Counted from the first letter of the stretch, positions 1-9,290 are shown. The stretch is DNA of 64,000 nucleotides from UBA11986 sp963734955 (GCA_963734955.1 CAVTJO010000007.1:248001-312000); one strand, 5' to 3'. The notes: a model not told the origin generated them from the sequence alone. Translations and numbers: made by a program.

Positions 1-898
1 CGTCGAAGTACTGCGCAACGTTCATCGTTGTGGCGCACAGTCCGAGCGGAACATACGCGGTGGTGATACCCTTTGCAGTGGTGAGAATATCGGGCTTGAC
101 TCCCCAGTTGTCGACGGCGAACCACTGGCCGGTGCGACCCCAGCCGCTCATCACCTCGTCTGCAATGAGCAGCACGCCATGTGCATCGCAGATCTGTCTA
201 AGGCGCGGTAGATACTCATTCGGCGGAACAAGGACACCGTTGGTTCCCACAACAGGTTCGATGAGCACTGCCGCCACATCGCTCTCATTTTCAATCATAT
301 GCTCGATGTATTCAGCACATGCGATCTCACATCCGGGATAATGGTGGTGGAGAGGACAATCATAGCAGTTGACTTCGGGACCGAAGATGACACCGGGGAT
401 TTTGCCAGCAGGCTCCATTGCCCAGCGACGGGGATCTCCCGTGGCCGCAATTGAACCCATGGTGGATCCATGGTACGATCGGTAACGAGCGACGATCTTC
501 GTCTTGCCCGTGACCATTCGCGCAATCTTGAAGGCGGCCTCGTTGGCCTCGGTGCCGGAGGTTGTGAAGAAGAATTTCTCCAGTCCCTTGGGCAAGACAT
601 CAAGAAGAAGCGCCGTCAGTTCTGCGCGAGCTGTTGTCGCAAATCCTGGAGCAATGTAGGGGAGTGTTGCTGCCTGATCTTGAATCGCCTTGATGACCGC
701 CGGATTCTTGTGGCCGAGCGTCGTACACATCAATTGCGATGAGAAATCAAGATAGCGCTTTCCGGATGCGTCGGTGAAGTAACAGCCTTCCGCGTCGACA
801 ACATGCAACGGTTTCCACCCTTTTTGAAAACGCCACGTCCCGAAGGTGTTCTTTGCGGTGAGGTCAACAACTTCCTGCGATGTGAGGTTGGTCTTCAC
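1..898 (-). CDS. Class III omega-aminotransferase, 3' end outside window
   Basis: PLP-dependent class III (ornithine/beta-alanine type) aminotransferase. 299 residues are readable from a GTG start at 898; the C-terminus lies beyond position 1, and family members have about 440-460 residues. Seen: the cofactor-binding SGTEAN segment (residues 114-119), the LLIADEVMSGWGRTG block with the PLP-contacting Asp at residue 247, and the Schiff-base lysine in ILTTAKGITTAY (Lys276). The start is chosen because it is the first start codon in frame ahead of the conserved region and has a purine stretch (AGAAAG) about 6 bases upstream. It lies directly downstream of a beta-ureidopropionase-like gene on the same strand (about 150 bp gap), so beta-alanine or beta-aminoisobutyrate to pyruvate is the most attractive amino donor reaction. 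That substrate is inferred from context; other omega-amino acids or diamines remain possible. Confidence 0.9.
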   Translation of the reverse strand, partial: MKTNLTSQEVVDLTAKNTFGTWRFQKGWKPLHVVDAEGCYFTDASGKRYLDFSSQLMCTTLGHKNPAVIKAIQDQAATLPYIAPGFATTARAELTALLLDVLPKGLEKFFFTTSGTEANEAAFKIARMVTGKTKIVARYRSYHGSTMGSIAATGDPRRWAMEPAGKIPGVIFGPEVNCYDCPLHHHYPGCEIACAEYIEHMIENESDVAAVLIEPVVGTNGVLVPPNEYLPRLRQICDAHGVLLIADEVMSGWGRTGQWFAVDNWGVKPDILTTAKGITTAYVPLGLCATTMNVAQYFD

Positions 899-1046
899 GG
901 TGTTCTTTCTGGAATTGAGTGTGGAGCGGGTAAGCACGACAACACGTCCGGATAGTCTCGCTTGTGAGTCAGATTCTCCTTCCTCCAGGAACCGGCGGGA
1001 TCAACGTGCCATTCTTGAGAAGCAATGAAGCGATTCACTCCCCGAT

Positions 1047-1916
1047 CTACTCTTGCACGAGGGGTTGATATGATTCCGGCCGTCGATCCCGGAAGAACTG
1101 CCACACTGAGCGGACTTCACGGATCATGTCAAGGTCGAGATCTGCAACAACCAGCTCGGACTTGTCTCTGCTCCCCTGGGCAATGATTTTTCCCCGCGGG
1201 GTACAGAAGTAACTCTTCCCGTAAAACTCCCCGATGTTCCACGGAGCCTCGACCCCAACGCGGTTGATTGCGCCAACAAAATATCCATTCGCTACAGCGT
1301 GGGCGGGTTGTTCGAGTTCCCAGAGATACTCCGACAGTCCAGCCACGGTTGCCGACGGATTAAATACAATTTCGGCCCCATTCAGTCCGAGAACTCTTGC
1401 CCCTTCGGGGAAATGTCGGTCATAACAAATATACACGCCAACCTTCGCATAGCGGGTATTGAATACCGGATAACCGAGGTTCCCGGGCTTGAAGTAAAAC
1501 TTCTCCCAGAATCCCGGGTCAACTTGTGGAATGTGATGCTTCCTGTATTTGCCCAGATACGACCCGTCTGCGTCAATGACGGCCGCAGTATTATAGTAGA
1601 CGCCGGTCATCTCCTCCTCGTAGATCGGGACGATCATTACCATCTGGTACTTGCGGGCAAACTCCTGCATCAGTTTTACCGTGGGACCGTCAGGAATCTT
1701 CTCAACGCTCTGATACCATTTTGTCTTTTGCTCAGCACAGAAATACGGCCCGTAGAATATTTCCTGGAGACAGAGAATCTGGACGCCTTTCCTCCCTGCG
1801 TCTTCAATGAACGCGACATGCTTGTCGAGCATGGATTTCTTGATGACATCGATGGGCTTGTCTGCCGACTCAGACAACGAACACTGGATGAGTCCCGCTT
1901 TGACGATACGTGGCAT
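1047..1916 (-). CDS. Nitrilase-superfamily amidohydrolase, probable beta-ureidopropionase
   Basis: Carbon-nitrogen hydrolase of 289 residues, the usual length for this superfamily. The catalytic triad is visible: Glu52 in LCLQEIFYGPYF, Lys126 in GKYRKHHIPQ and Cys164 in VYICYDRHFPEGARVLG. The extended GYPVFNTRYAKVGVYICYDR block and the EQPAHAVANGYFVGAINRVG segment resemble beta-ureidopropionase/N-carbamoyl-beta-alanine amidohydrolase (EC 3.5.1.6) more than aliphatic nitrilases. It would act in the cytoplasm, releasing CO2 and ammonia from N-carbamoyl-beta-alanine. The start at 1916 is supported by an AAGGAAAGG ribosome site. The downstream class III aminotransferase would take the product beta-alanine onward, consistent with reductive pyrimidine catabolism; a dihydropyrimidinase gene would be expected nearby but is not in view. 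An agmatine-pathway N-carbamoylputrescine amidase is the main alternative. Confidence 0.85.
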   Translation of the reverse strand: MPRIVKAGLIQCSLSESADKPIDVIKKSMLDKHVAFIEDAGRKGVQILCLQEIFYGPYFCAEQKTKWYQSVEKIPDGPTVKLMQEFARKYQMVMIVPIYEEEMTGVYYNTAAVIDADGSYLGKYRKHHIPQVDPGFWEKFYFKPGNLGYPVFNTRYAKVGVYICYDRHFPEGARVLGLNGAEIVFNPSATVAGLSEYLWELEQPAHAVANGYFVGAINRVGVEAPWNIGEFYGKSYFCTPRGKIIAQGSRDKSELVVADLDLDMIREVRSVWQFFRDRRPESYQPLVQE

Positions 1917-2277
1917 TGGCCTTTCCTTGAGCTGGATGTGTCCGGAGTAGGGTGGACGAGAAAGAGATGATGTTGTGCAGAAATGGTAACGAGTATTTTA
2001 GTCTATGTCAAGGCGGATTAGAATGCTCCGATTACAGTAGATGCTGCATACAAGGATGATGAGAGTGTCCCGGTAACAAGATGTGTGTCTTTCAATTCCC
2101 GAGGCCATCACCTTCGTAACATTGCGTGATGCATTTCATGATGCATATGATCCCTTGCTATTTGGGCGATGGGTCGTTATATTTATAGACAAATCCTGTT
2201 CGAAGTCTTGCAAGGGGAGGCGAACAATTGCAAGCTAGTGGCCTGACGGCAAGACGAAAACACAATAAGGAGATCCT
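1917..2277. other. Divergent intergenic region
   Basis: About 360 bp between the minus-strand hydrolase and the plus-strand lipoprotein gene, so it should hold promoters for both. A small inverted repeat of ATGCAT halves occurs around 2126-2146. I could not identify a convincing promoter, riboswitch or gene in it. Confidence 0.4.
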
Positions 2278-3432
2278 ATGAAACGAACACAACGCGCTTT
2301 GGGTTTTGCGGTTGCTCTAATTTTATTGATTGTGGCGGGATGCAAGAAAGATGAAAATACTGTGACGAATCCACCGTCCGGGACCAATGTTGCTGTCTCG
2401 GGGACAGTACACACCTTTGCTGGCCAGGCAATTGCCAATGCAGTGGTTCAGTTCTATTCCGGGACCACGACAACAGGGACTCCCGTGGTAACAGATACCG
2501 CCAGCGCAACGGGTCAATGGCAAGCCACAGTCGTCTCGGGGAGATACACGTATGTGGTGACCGCAGCGAGTTATCCGACCGCTGTGGTTACATTGACTGT
2601 CCCTTCGGGGCAGGCGACGCTTGACGTGGGAACTACCACCCTTGCAGCACAAACGATTCACGGGATCATCAACGATGCTCAAACAGGAAATCCAATAGCG
2701 AACGCGACTGTCCGATTCTTCTCCGGCACCAACAACGATACCACTGGTTATCGTTTCCCGGATCTCACGACCAACAGTCTGGGAGCTTGGACTGGCCCGT
2801 TCACGCTGGGCCCGTATGTGTGTGCGGTATACGCATTCAGCCGCATTCCATTGGTGACAAATGTTACGGTAACAGACACGACACCGAGACAATTGACCAT
2901 TACGATTACCCAGCCCGTGCCAGCCGGCCAAATGCGAATTGTGCTGAACTGGGGAGCAGTGCCGTACGACCTGGATTCTCATCTCACCGGAGATTCGACC
3001 ACCACGGCGGGACGTCCCCGCTATCATGTGTTCTATGCGAACCGGGAAGTGCTGAGGGCCAGCAATGATACAATCGCCTACCTTGATCATGATGACGTGA
3101 CCTCCTTCGGTCCCGAGACGATCACCATTTTCCGCTTCTTCCCAGGAACGTTGCGGTACAAAATTCATGACTATTCCAACAGGCTTGCAACCGGCAGCCA
3201 CTATATGTCTGATTCGTCGGGAGCAACGGTACGAGTGTACACCTCTGCTGGACTGATTCGTGAGGATCATATTCTCACGGGCGTTGCAGGGAATCAATGG
3301 TACGTCTATGATATCAATGGCACGAATCAGCAACTAACGTTCATCAATACGATTCGGGATGGTGTGTCCGATCCCGCAGATTCGTCCTTCCGCCCGGTCT
3401 CGTGGCCGCAGAAAAGCGCTCAGGACCACTAG
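2278..3432 (+). CDS. Lipoprotein with two regulatory-like beta-sandwich repeats and a YfaP/DUF2135-like C-terminal domain
   Basis: 384 residues. The N-terminus is a lipoprotein signal with lipobox Cys22 (LLIVAGCKKDE), followed by a Thr/Pro-rich linker. Two tandem carboxypeptidase-regulatory-like beta-sandwich units follow (residues about 38-125 and 127-210), each with a G-x-I-x-N-A-x-V-x-F-x-S-G core. Residues about 222-345 contain LNWGAVPYDLDSHLTG and a YLDHDDVTSFGPETITI segment, typical of the DLDSHL domain found in YfaP/DUF2135-type secreted proteins. Role unknown; likely anchored at the outer membrane or cell surface, binding a polymer or protein. Start supported by an AAGGAG site just upstream (2268-2273). 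It has no T9SS sorting tail, unlike many neighbours, fitting lipoprotein export. It appears monocistronic. Confidence 0.85.
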   Translation: MKRTQRALGFAVALILLIVAGCKKDENTVTNPPSGTNVAVSGTVHTFAGQAIANAVVQFYSGTTTTGTPVVTDTASATGQWQATVVSGRYTYVVTAASYPTAVVTLTVPSGQATLDVGTTTLAAQTIHGIINDAQTGNPIANATVRFFSGTNNDTTGYRFPDLTTNSLGAWTGPFTLGPYVCAVYAFSRIPLVTNVTVTDTTPRQLTITITQPVPAGQMRIVLNWGAVPYDLDSHLTGDSTTTAGRPRYHVFYANREVLRASNDTIAYLDHDDVTSFGPETITIFRFFPGTLRYKIHDYSNRLATGSHYMSDSSGATVRVYTSAGLIREDHILTGVAGNQWYVYDINGTNQQLTFINTIRDGVSDPADSSFRPVSWPQKSAQDH

Positions 3433-3611
3433 GGCTTCAGAATTATAGCTGCTCATCTCATCGAGCCTCGACAACAGTCGGGGCTCGTTCATTTCCCTCC
3501 CTCTCATACAATTGGTCACCTGTGCATGCTCCGTGAATCGCCATGGTTTCGCCAGGAGACGGTTTCTTGACTGACCGGCGGGAACTTGCTTTTGGATGGC
3601 AATGTTAATAG

Positions 3612-3640
3612 TTTTGACCTTATGACCAAATCAGTCAAAA
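3612..3640. promoter_or_regulatory. Candidate TetR operator overlapping the regulator start codon
   Basis: A perfect 7-bp inverted repeat, TTTTGAC (3612-3618) and GTCAAAA (3634-3640), with a 15-bp spacer, covers the ATG at 3622. Inside it lies TGAC-N7-GTCA (3623-3637). A related half-site, TTGACTGACC, lies at 3568-3577. TetR repressors commonly bind such symmetry at their own promoters, so autoregulation of the efflux operon is inferred. Confidence 0.5.
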
Positions 3641-4293
3641 AGCCTAATAGCGAAAACCACTCTTCCGGCCAGGAGCGGGAGATGCGTATCGTTGATGCCG
3701 CCCGCAAACGCTTTGCCCACTATGGATTCTCGAAAGTCACCATGGATGAGGTTGCTGCTGACGTCGGAGTTGTTAAGGGAGCACTTTACTATTACTTTCC
3801 CACAAAGGAGCGCCTCTTTGAAGGCGTTATTCGAGAAGAACAAAAGCAATTCTCCGCGGAGCTTCAGAGCATGCTTGTCGGCGACTGCAAGTGTGTCGAC
3901 ACGATGCACCGATATGTTGACCAACGACAGAAGTATTTCCGGGAAATGATTAACTTGAGTCAGCTCGATTTCCAGTCGTGGATGCGGTTGAAATCCAACT
4001 TTCAGCAAATGTTCCACGACTTTGAGAAACAGGAGCTGTCCTTTCTTCGGAGATTGTTGCAGAACGCGCATCGATCCGGTGAGTATGTGGTGTCGAGCCC
4101 CGGGCGCCTGGCGGAACTCTTTCTTCATATCCTGCAGGGGCTTCGGTTGCGAGCCTTGCGCGGTTCGAACCGTCCCCGCCTCGATGATGAAATGTACGGT
4201 CGACTTCACCAGGAATCGAGGCTCTTTGTCGACGTCTTTATGAATGGCATCCACACAACGAAACGAAAGAGAATAGAACATGAGCGAAGATGA
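3622..4293 (+). CDS. TetR/AcrR-family transcriptional regulator
   Basis: 223 residues. The N-terminal helix-turn-helix is clear at residues about 38-62 (VTMDEVAADVGVVKGALYYYFPTK followed by KERLFE), with a variable ligand-binding C-terminal domain. It is the first gene of a probable operon with emrA, emrB and a TolC-type gene; its 3' end overlaps emrA by 14 bp, so it should sense a compound exported by that pump and repress the operon. I prefer the ATG at 3622; an in-frame TTG at 3586 would add 12 residues. No good Shine-Dalgarno sequence precedes 3622, and the start lies inside a palindromic candidate operator. Confidence 0.88.
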   Translation: MTKSVKKPNSENHSSGQEREMRIVDAARKRFAHYGFSKVTMDEVAADVGVVKGALYYYFPTKERLFEGVIREEQKQFSAELQSMLVGDCKCVDTMHRYVDQRQKYFREMINLSQLDFQSWMRLKSNFQQMFHDFEKQELSFLRRLLQNAHRSGEYVVSSPGRLAELFLHILQGLRLRALRGSNRPRLDDEMYGRLHQESRLFVDVFMNGIHTTKRKRIEHERR

Positions 4294-5287
4294 GTTAAAA
4301 CGGAGTTCAGCGGTACCGGTCGTCGCGGCAGCGGGGCAAGGCCGGTCAGAGGCCGGGGAAAACGGGGAAGAGCAAATTGACGATGTACCACTTTATCGGA
4401 AGAAACGGGTGGTGATACCGGTCTTCATCGCGGTTGTGCTTGCCGCGGTTGCCCTGTGGTACTGGTACGTCAATCTGCGCGGGTACGATTCCACTGATGA
4501 CGCATATATTGATGCAGACCGGGCTGCCATCAGTTCGAAAATCCTCGGGCGGATTACTGCCTTGGCGGTCGACGAGGGGGATTCGGTCGCCCGGGGGCAG
4601 GTCATCATCCATTTGGACGATTCCGATTTGCGCGCACAGGAGGAGCAGGCCAACGCGGCTCTGACGGCGGCACGGCAGAACGTCGCCCTCGCCAAGGTCA
4701 ACCTTGAGAAAGCGATCGATGACTTCCAGCGGGCTGAGAAACAATACAAGGATAAGGTTATACCACAGGAACAGTTCTATCATGCATCGAAAAGCCGCGA
4801 CGTGGCGCAGGCACAATACGCGATCAGTCTTGCACAGGTGGGAACGGCAAAAGCGCAGCTCGGGGTGATTCAAACAAACATCCAGAACACCGCGATTATC
4901 TCTCCGCTCGATGGCGTCGTGTCCAGGCGATGGGTTCTTGCCGGTGATGTCGTGCAACCTGCGCAGCCGATCTATTCCATCTACAATCTCGGGAACGTGT
5001 GGGTCACGGCGAATTTCGAGGAGACCAAACTCTCGTCCATACGCGTCGGCAACAAGGTCTCCATTTCGGTCGATGCCTATCCCGACATGGAGTTCAGTGG
5101 CCGTGTGATCCAACTTGGTTCGAACACTGCGTCGCAGTTCTCCCTTATTCCGCCGAACAACGCCGCCGGAAACTTTACGAAGATCACACAACGTATTCCG
5201 GTGAAGATCTCAATCGATCATCCGTCCGGCAGGAATGTGTTGCTACTTCCGGGAATGTCTGTTGAAGTGAGCGTGAAAGTGAACTAG
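4280..5287 (+). CDS. emrA: EmrA/HlyD-family membrane fusion protein
   Basis: 335 residues. A hydrophilic N-terminus is followed by one membrane anchor (residues about 44-63), then the canonical adaptor sequence STDDAYIDADRAAISSKILG at the start of the lipoyl/barrel domain. A coiled-coil hairpin covers about residues 112-185, and a second lipoyl half follows (AIISPLDGVVSRRWVLAGDV). It should sit in the inner membrane with its bulk in the periplasm, linking the EmrB transporter downstream (3 bp gap) to the TolC-type channel. The start codon lies inside the end of the TetR gene, indicating translational coupling. Substrates cannot be read from sequence. Confidence 0.93.
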   Translation: MSEDELKRSSAVPVVAAAGQGRSEAGENGEEQIDDVPLYRKKRVVIPVFIAVVLAAVALWYWYVNLRGYDSTDDAYIDADRAAISSKILGRITALAVDEGDSVARGQVIIHLDDSDLRAQEEQANAALTAARQNVALAKVNLEKAIDDFQRAEKQYKDKVIPQEQFYHASKSRDVAQAQYAISLAQVGTAKAQLGVIQTNIQNTAIISPLDGVVSRRWVLAGDVVQPAQPIYSIYNLGNVWVTANFEETKLSSIRVGNKVSISVDAYPDMEFSGRVIQLGSNTASQFSLIPPNNAAGNFTKITQRIPVKISIDHPSGRNVLLLPGMSVEVSVKVN

Positions 5288-5290
5288 CCT

Positions 5291-6904
5291 GTGGCACCCC
5301 ATCATTTTATCCGCTCCAGACTGATCAGCCGCTACGAATCGCTTCATCACGAACATGAATCGTACAAGTGGTGGCTGCTCGCCAACGTCATGATCGGGAC
5401 GTTCATGGCGGTCCTTGATGCCACGATTGTCAACGTCGGACTGCCAAAGATCATGGCTGCATTCGGCGTCGACGTGGACAAGGTTGAGTGGGTGTTGACA
5501 GCATACCTTCTCGTGTTTGCTGTTATGCTCCCGACGTCCGGCTGGGTCGCGGATCATTTCGGCTACAAGCGAACATACTTCTATTCGTTGCTCCTGTTTA
5601 CTGTCGGCTCGTTTCTCTGCGGGCTGTCGTGGGATGAGAATGTCTTGATTGCCTTCCGCATCATTCAAGGAGCGGGAGCAGGATTCATGATGCCGGTCGG
5701 GATGGCGATTGTCACGCGGGAGTTTCCTCCTGAAAAGCGGGGAGTGGCGCTCGGGTTCTGGGCGGTCGCGGCGGCGGCATCGGTATCTCTTGGTCCGCTG
5801 ATTGGTGGCTACCTCATCGACAACCTTGATTGGCAGGCCATCTTCGATGTCAACGTTCCCGTTGGCATTGTCGGCATGGTCGCGACAATGATCATCCAAC
5901 GTGAATACAGGACAGAACACGTTCGCTCGTTTGATTTCGTTGGATTCATCTCTGTTGCGGCGTTCCTGACGTTTCTCCTCCTTGCCCTTTCTGATGCCAA
6001 TGCGGCGTGGAATATCGGCGGGTGGACTTCGCCATTCATTCTTACCTGCTTTGCAATTTCGGGAGTGTCGCTCGTTGTCTTTCTTGTCACCGAGTTTTCT
6101 GTGCAACATCCGCTCATCGAGCTCAATCTCTTGAAAAGTTTCAACTTCGGGGTCTCGAACGCGATCCTGTTCATTTTCGGGCTCGGGATGTTTGGCAGCA
6201 CGTTTCTGTTGCCCCTCTACTTGCAGAACTCCCTGGGATATACGGCTCTTCAGGCGGGAGCGGTGTTTCTCCCGGTGGGCATTCTACAGGGGATCATGTC
6301 GCCGATCGCTGGGGTTGTCTCGGACAGACTGGATCCGAAAATCCCCGCTGTCATCGGCATTGTGCTTCTTGCCATCAGCCTGTATCTCAACAGCTTCCTC
6401 TCGCTTGCCACCGAACACGACCAGATCATGATTTCATTGTACATCCGCGGTATTGGACTGGGTTTGCTGTTTACTCCTCTCAGTACGATCGCGCTGTCGG
6501 AGATTCCCCGGGCAAAAATGGCCCAGGCGTCCGGCCTCTTCAATGTCATTCGCCAGGTTGGCGGGAGCTTCGGTGTGGCAATTCTCGGGATGATGCTTAC
6601 GCGACGGACAATTTACCACACCGCAATGTTCGGCCAGGCCGCCGATGCCTTTTCCCCCGCATTTCAACACACCGTGTTCGGTCTTCAGCATTTTGTGCAG
6701 CAAACCACAGGGGGGACGATGGCGCTTTCGTCCATCCGCGCGCAGGCACTGTTGGTATCCAACGTCGTGCAACAGGCATTTGTGCAAGCTGTGAATGACG
6801 ATTTCTTGATTGCGGGAATCATCACAATTGTCGGTGTGGTTCCAATATTCTTTCTTCGCACACGGAAGCGCGCCTCCGGTGCACAACCCGTTGCCATGGA
6901 ATAA
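5291..6904 (+). CDS. emrB: DHA2-family (14-TM) MFS drug efflux protein, EmrB/QacA type
   Basis: 537 residues, normal for EmrB. After a short cytoplasmic N-terminus the first helix carries IGTFMAVLDATIVNVGLPKI, the hallmark of DHA2 drug:H+ antiporters, followed by the loop 2-3 motif GWVADHFGYKRTY and motif C-like GPLIGGYL. Long hydrophobic segments continue to about residue 528, consistent with 14 helices. It would expel lipophilic or cationic compounds using the proton gradient, with EmrA and the next gene completing the envelope-spanning path. The start is GTG at 5291, four bases after the emrA stop; no internal ATG before helix 1 fits as well. Confidence 0.93.
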   Translation: MAPHHFIRSRLISRYESLHHEHESYKWWLLANVMIGTFMAVLDATIVNVGLPKIMAAFGVDVDKVEWVLTAYLLVFAVMLPTSGWVADHFGYKRTYFYSLLLFTVGSFLCGLSWDENVLIAFRIIQGAGAGFMMPVGMAIVTREFPPEKRGVALGFWAVAAAASVSLGPLIGGYLIDNLDWQAIFDVNVPVGIVGMVATMIIQREYRTEHVRSFDFVGFISVAAFLTFLLLALSDANAAWNIGGWTSPFILTCFAISGVSLVVFLVTEFSVQHPLIELNLLKSFNFGVSNAILFIFGLGMFGSTFLLPLYLQNSLGYTALQAGAVFLPVGILQGIMSPIAGVVSDRLDPKIPAVIGIVLLAISLYLNSFLSLATEHDQIMISLYIRGIGLGLLFTPLSTIALSEIPRAKMAQASGLFNVIRQVGGSFGVAILGMMLTRRTIYHTAMFGQAADAFSPAFQHTVFGLQHFVQQTTGGTMALSSIRAQALLVSNVVQQAFVQAVNDDFLIAGIITIVGVVPIFFLRTRKRASGAQPVAME

Positions 6905-6926
6905 TATGTTTCTTGAAGAAAGTCGA

Positions 6927-8235
6927 ATGCGTATGAAGACCCGGGCCATGTTCTCAGCATTTACCCTGATCATCCTGGTGAATAGTACCGCACGTTCCCA
7001 GTCACCGGACTCGCTGACGGTCGACCAGGCGATTCATCAGGTGGTCGAGCATCATCCTTTGGTTGAGCAGGCGTCACGTGCCGTCGAGGCTTCGCGCGCG
7101 CGTGGAGCAAAGCCGGAGCGGATACTATCCGACAAGCGATATCAGCCTGAGCTATGTCAGGCTCGGGCCTGTTGCCGAACTCGGGTTCCCCGGACTTGGC
7201 GATTTCAAGCTGTTCCCGGAGAACAACTATGATGAGCATATCTCCCTCAAGCAGACGGTGTATGATTTTGGCAAAACCTCATCGACGGTGGAGTTGAAGC
7301 AGCAAACTGCCGAAGCGTTGACTCACTCTGTTGATCTGACGAAGACCGCGCTTGCGTTTCAAACCACCCAATCATTCTATTCCATCCTCTTTCTGCGGCA
7401 GAGTATTGACGTGCAAAACCAGCAGATCGCGACCCTCAATCAGCACCTCGTGATGGCGCAAAAGAAGATTCAGGCGGGAACGGCAACGGACTTTGATCTC
7501 CTGACAACGCAGGTGCGGATTGCGGCAGCGCAGAATCGACGGTACGACCTTTTGAATGATCTGCGTAAGCAGGAGGCAGTGTTCAGGCGTTTGCTCGGTC
7601 TTTCTCCTGATGCTGAGATCCGGCTTCGGGGAGAGTTTGCCATGGCCGCGTTGCCTTTGAACGTCGACTCGCTTATGAATGTTGCGAAGGAACAACGCAT
7701 CGAGCTGAAACAATCACGCGACGAGGAAAGAGTTGCGGAGTTGCAGGAACAGGTCGCCTCGGTTCATGATATGCCGACCTTGAAAGTGGACCTTGCCTAC
7801 GGCGTCAAGAACGGCTATATCCCGAATCTCGACGTTCTGCGGGGTAATTGGGTGGTGGGAGTTGACCTGGATGTCCCGATTTTCAATGGGTTCCGCACCC
7901 ACGCTGAGGAGGAAGAGGCACTCGCAAACCGAAAGGTCTCACAAGCGCGGACGAGCGACACAGAGCGGCTTGTCGCTGCCGAGGTTCAGCAGGCAATATC
8001 CGATGTACGAACGAGTGCCGACAAGATCGAGACCTCGACACTCCAGGTTGAACAGGCAAGGCAGGCATTGGACATAGCCACGGTGCGCTATGAAAGCGGT
8101 GTCATCACAAACCTTGATCTGATTGACGCCGAGACAGCGCTTGCCCAGGCACGTCTCGGTCATCTTCAGGCATTGTTTGATTATGTTATCAGCAGCACCC
8201 GGCTTGAGCGTGCTGTGGGGAATCAGCTTTTTTAA
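6927..8235 (+). pseudogene. TolC-family outer-membrane efflux channel, frameshifted
   Basis: Outer-membrane factor of the EmrAB-type pump. The signal peptide and first domain (FSAFTLIILVNSTARSQS, then LTVDQAIHQVVEHHPLVEQA) are read in one frame up to about 7100. The rest, from VEQSRSGYYPTSDISL to the C-terminus AVGNQLF, is in another frame that is open to 8235. The switch falls in a run of five CG dinucleotides (7093-7102); one more CG would restore a continuous protein of about 436 residues with the normal two-repeat OEP architecture. Both halves are otherwise well conserved. It may therefore be a sequencing error, a recent null allele or slippage-based phase variation. The preferred start is ATG 6927 behind GAAGAAAG; 6906 and 6933 are alternatives. 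Confidence 0.85.
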
Positions 8236-8352
8236 GGAGGGCTTTCTGTGGCCGGGAGGGTCCGACGAACGTTTGGGGTCCGCAGGAGTCCGGCGATAGT
8301 GGTTGAAGCTGGTTGATGTCTGGAGTAATGTTTTCCCGCCGAACCTTCCGTC

Positions 8353-9183
8353 TCACTTTGCCTTGTTGAGATCTTCCAGCCACTGCTTCGCAAATGACCG
8401 GCCCGCCTCGACTGTCTCCTTTCCTGCACGGAAGCACATCTTCCAACTGTCCGGCTTTCGTTCGTACTCCTTGTTGGCAAAGAACTTTGTACCGCCTTCT
8501 CCAGCAACAAGTTTAGCGTTGAAGTCCACATCCCTGGATGCATCGAGGAAGTCTGTCAGCCAGTGCTTCACCATCGCATTCGGTGTGGTGGGATAGTCCT
8601 TTTCCCACTTGGCCAGCTTCTTCTTGTATTCGTCCATCTGCGCCGCATGGCCCTGGTTCATCATCTTCTCCATGTCTGCACTGAACATCGGGTTCTTGGG
8701 ATCATCCAGGGACTTCAACTGCTCTCTGAACGTTTTCAAGATTCCTTCCATCATTTCCTTCTGATTCGCCGGAGCGGACTTCATGTTTGCTTCGGTCTCT
8801 GCGATGGATTTCTGCATTTGTTCCTTCTGTTCTTTCCGCTGCTGGGCCATGGACTTCGGCTGCTCGGGTGGAGCGGGTTTCTGTCCTTCGCGGTACTCGA
8901 GATACTTTTTCTTGAAATCCTCAGACCGCACGTAGGTCCTGGCATACTCGCCGATTTCCCGGACGATCCCTCCACGTTCCGCGGTGGATGTCTGCTTGAG
9001 CTTCGATGTGTTTGGAGTTGAAAGATATCCTCCGCTGAAGCTCGACCAGATGCAATCCTTCGCAATGTCCTCAGGGATGCCGAGTTTCTTTAAGGCATCT
9101 CCGGCGACGGCTTCAAATGTCTTGAACGCAGAGACGACCACAAAGATGGCAATGATGAATCCGGCTGCCAGGATACTTTTCAT
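8353..9183 (-). CDS. Secreted or membrane-anchored coiled-coil protein of unknown function
   Basis: 276 residues; I do not recognise the family. The first about 20 residues are hydrophobic (KSILAAGFIIAIFVVVSAF), a signal peptide or N-terminal anchor. The central part, residues about 105-165, is highly charged and rich in Gln, Glu, Lys and Met (for example MAQQRKEQKEQMQKSIAETE), predicting a coiled coil. The C-terminal portion contains several Trp/Phe and Lys residues but no catalytic motif I can name. The start at 9183 is supported by GAGGGATCC just upstream. It is transcribed convergently to the efflux operon and downstream of tRNA-Leu on the same strand. A periplasmic structural or chaperone-like role is possible, but nothing in the sequence shows it. 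Confidence 0.8.
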   Translation of the reverse strand: MKSILAAGFIIAIFVVVSAFKTFEAVAGDALKKLGIPEDIAKDCIWSSFSGGYLSTPNTSKLKQTSTAERGGIVREIGEYARTYVRSEDFKKKYLEYREGQKPAPPEQPKSMAQQRKEQKEQMQKSIAETEANMKSAPANQKEMMEGILKTFREQLKSLDDPKNPMFSADMEKMMNQGHAAQMDEYKKKLAKWEKDYPTTPNAMVKHWLTDFLDASRDVDFNAKLVAGEGGTKFFANKEYERKPDSWKMCFRAGKETVEAGRSFAKQWLEDLNKAK

Positions 9184-9290
9184 GATGGATCCCTCGTGAT
9201 ATGGTGAGCGATGGAGGAACGATAGGCGTTGAATGCGGGAAGGTGATCCGATTGGACAGGAAGATAAGTGAACAATTATGGTCGCTGATG

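Noticed and set aside
2323..3333. Long minus-strand frame opposite the first lipoprotein gene
   Set aside because: Shadow of the real gene: Cys/Arg/His-rich, no domain, and the plus-strand product is convincing.
5243..6109. Minus-strand 288-codon frame opposite emrB
   Set aside because: Charged low-complexity shadow of the transmembrane-coding strand.
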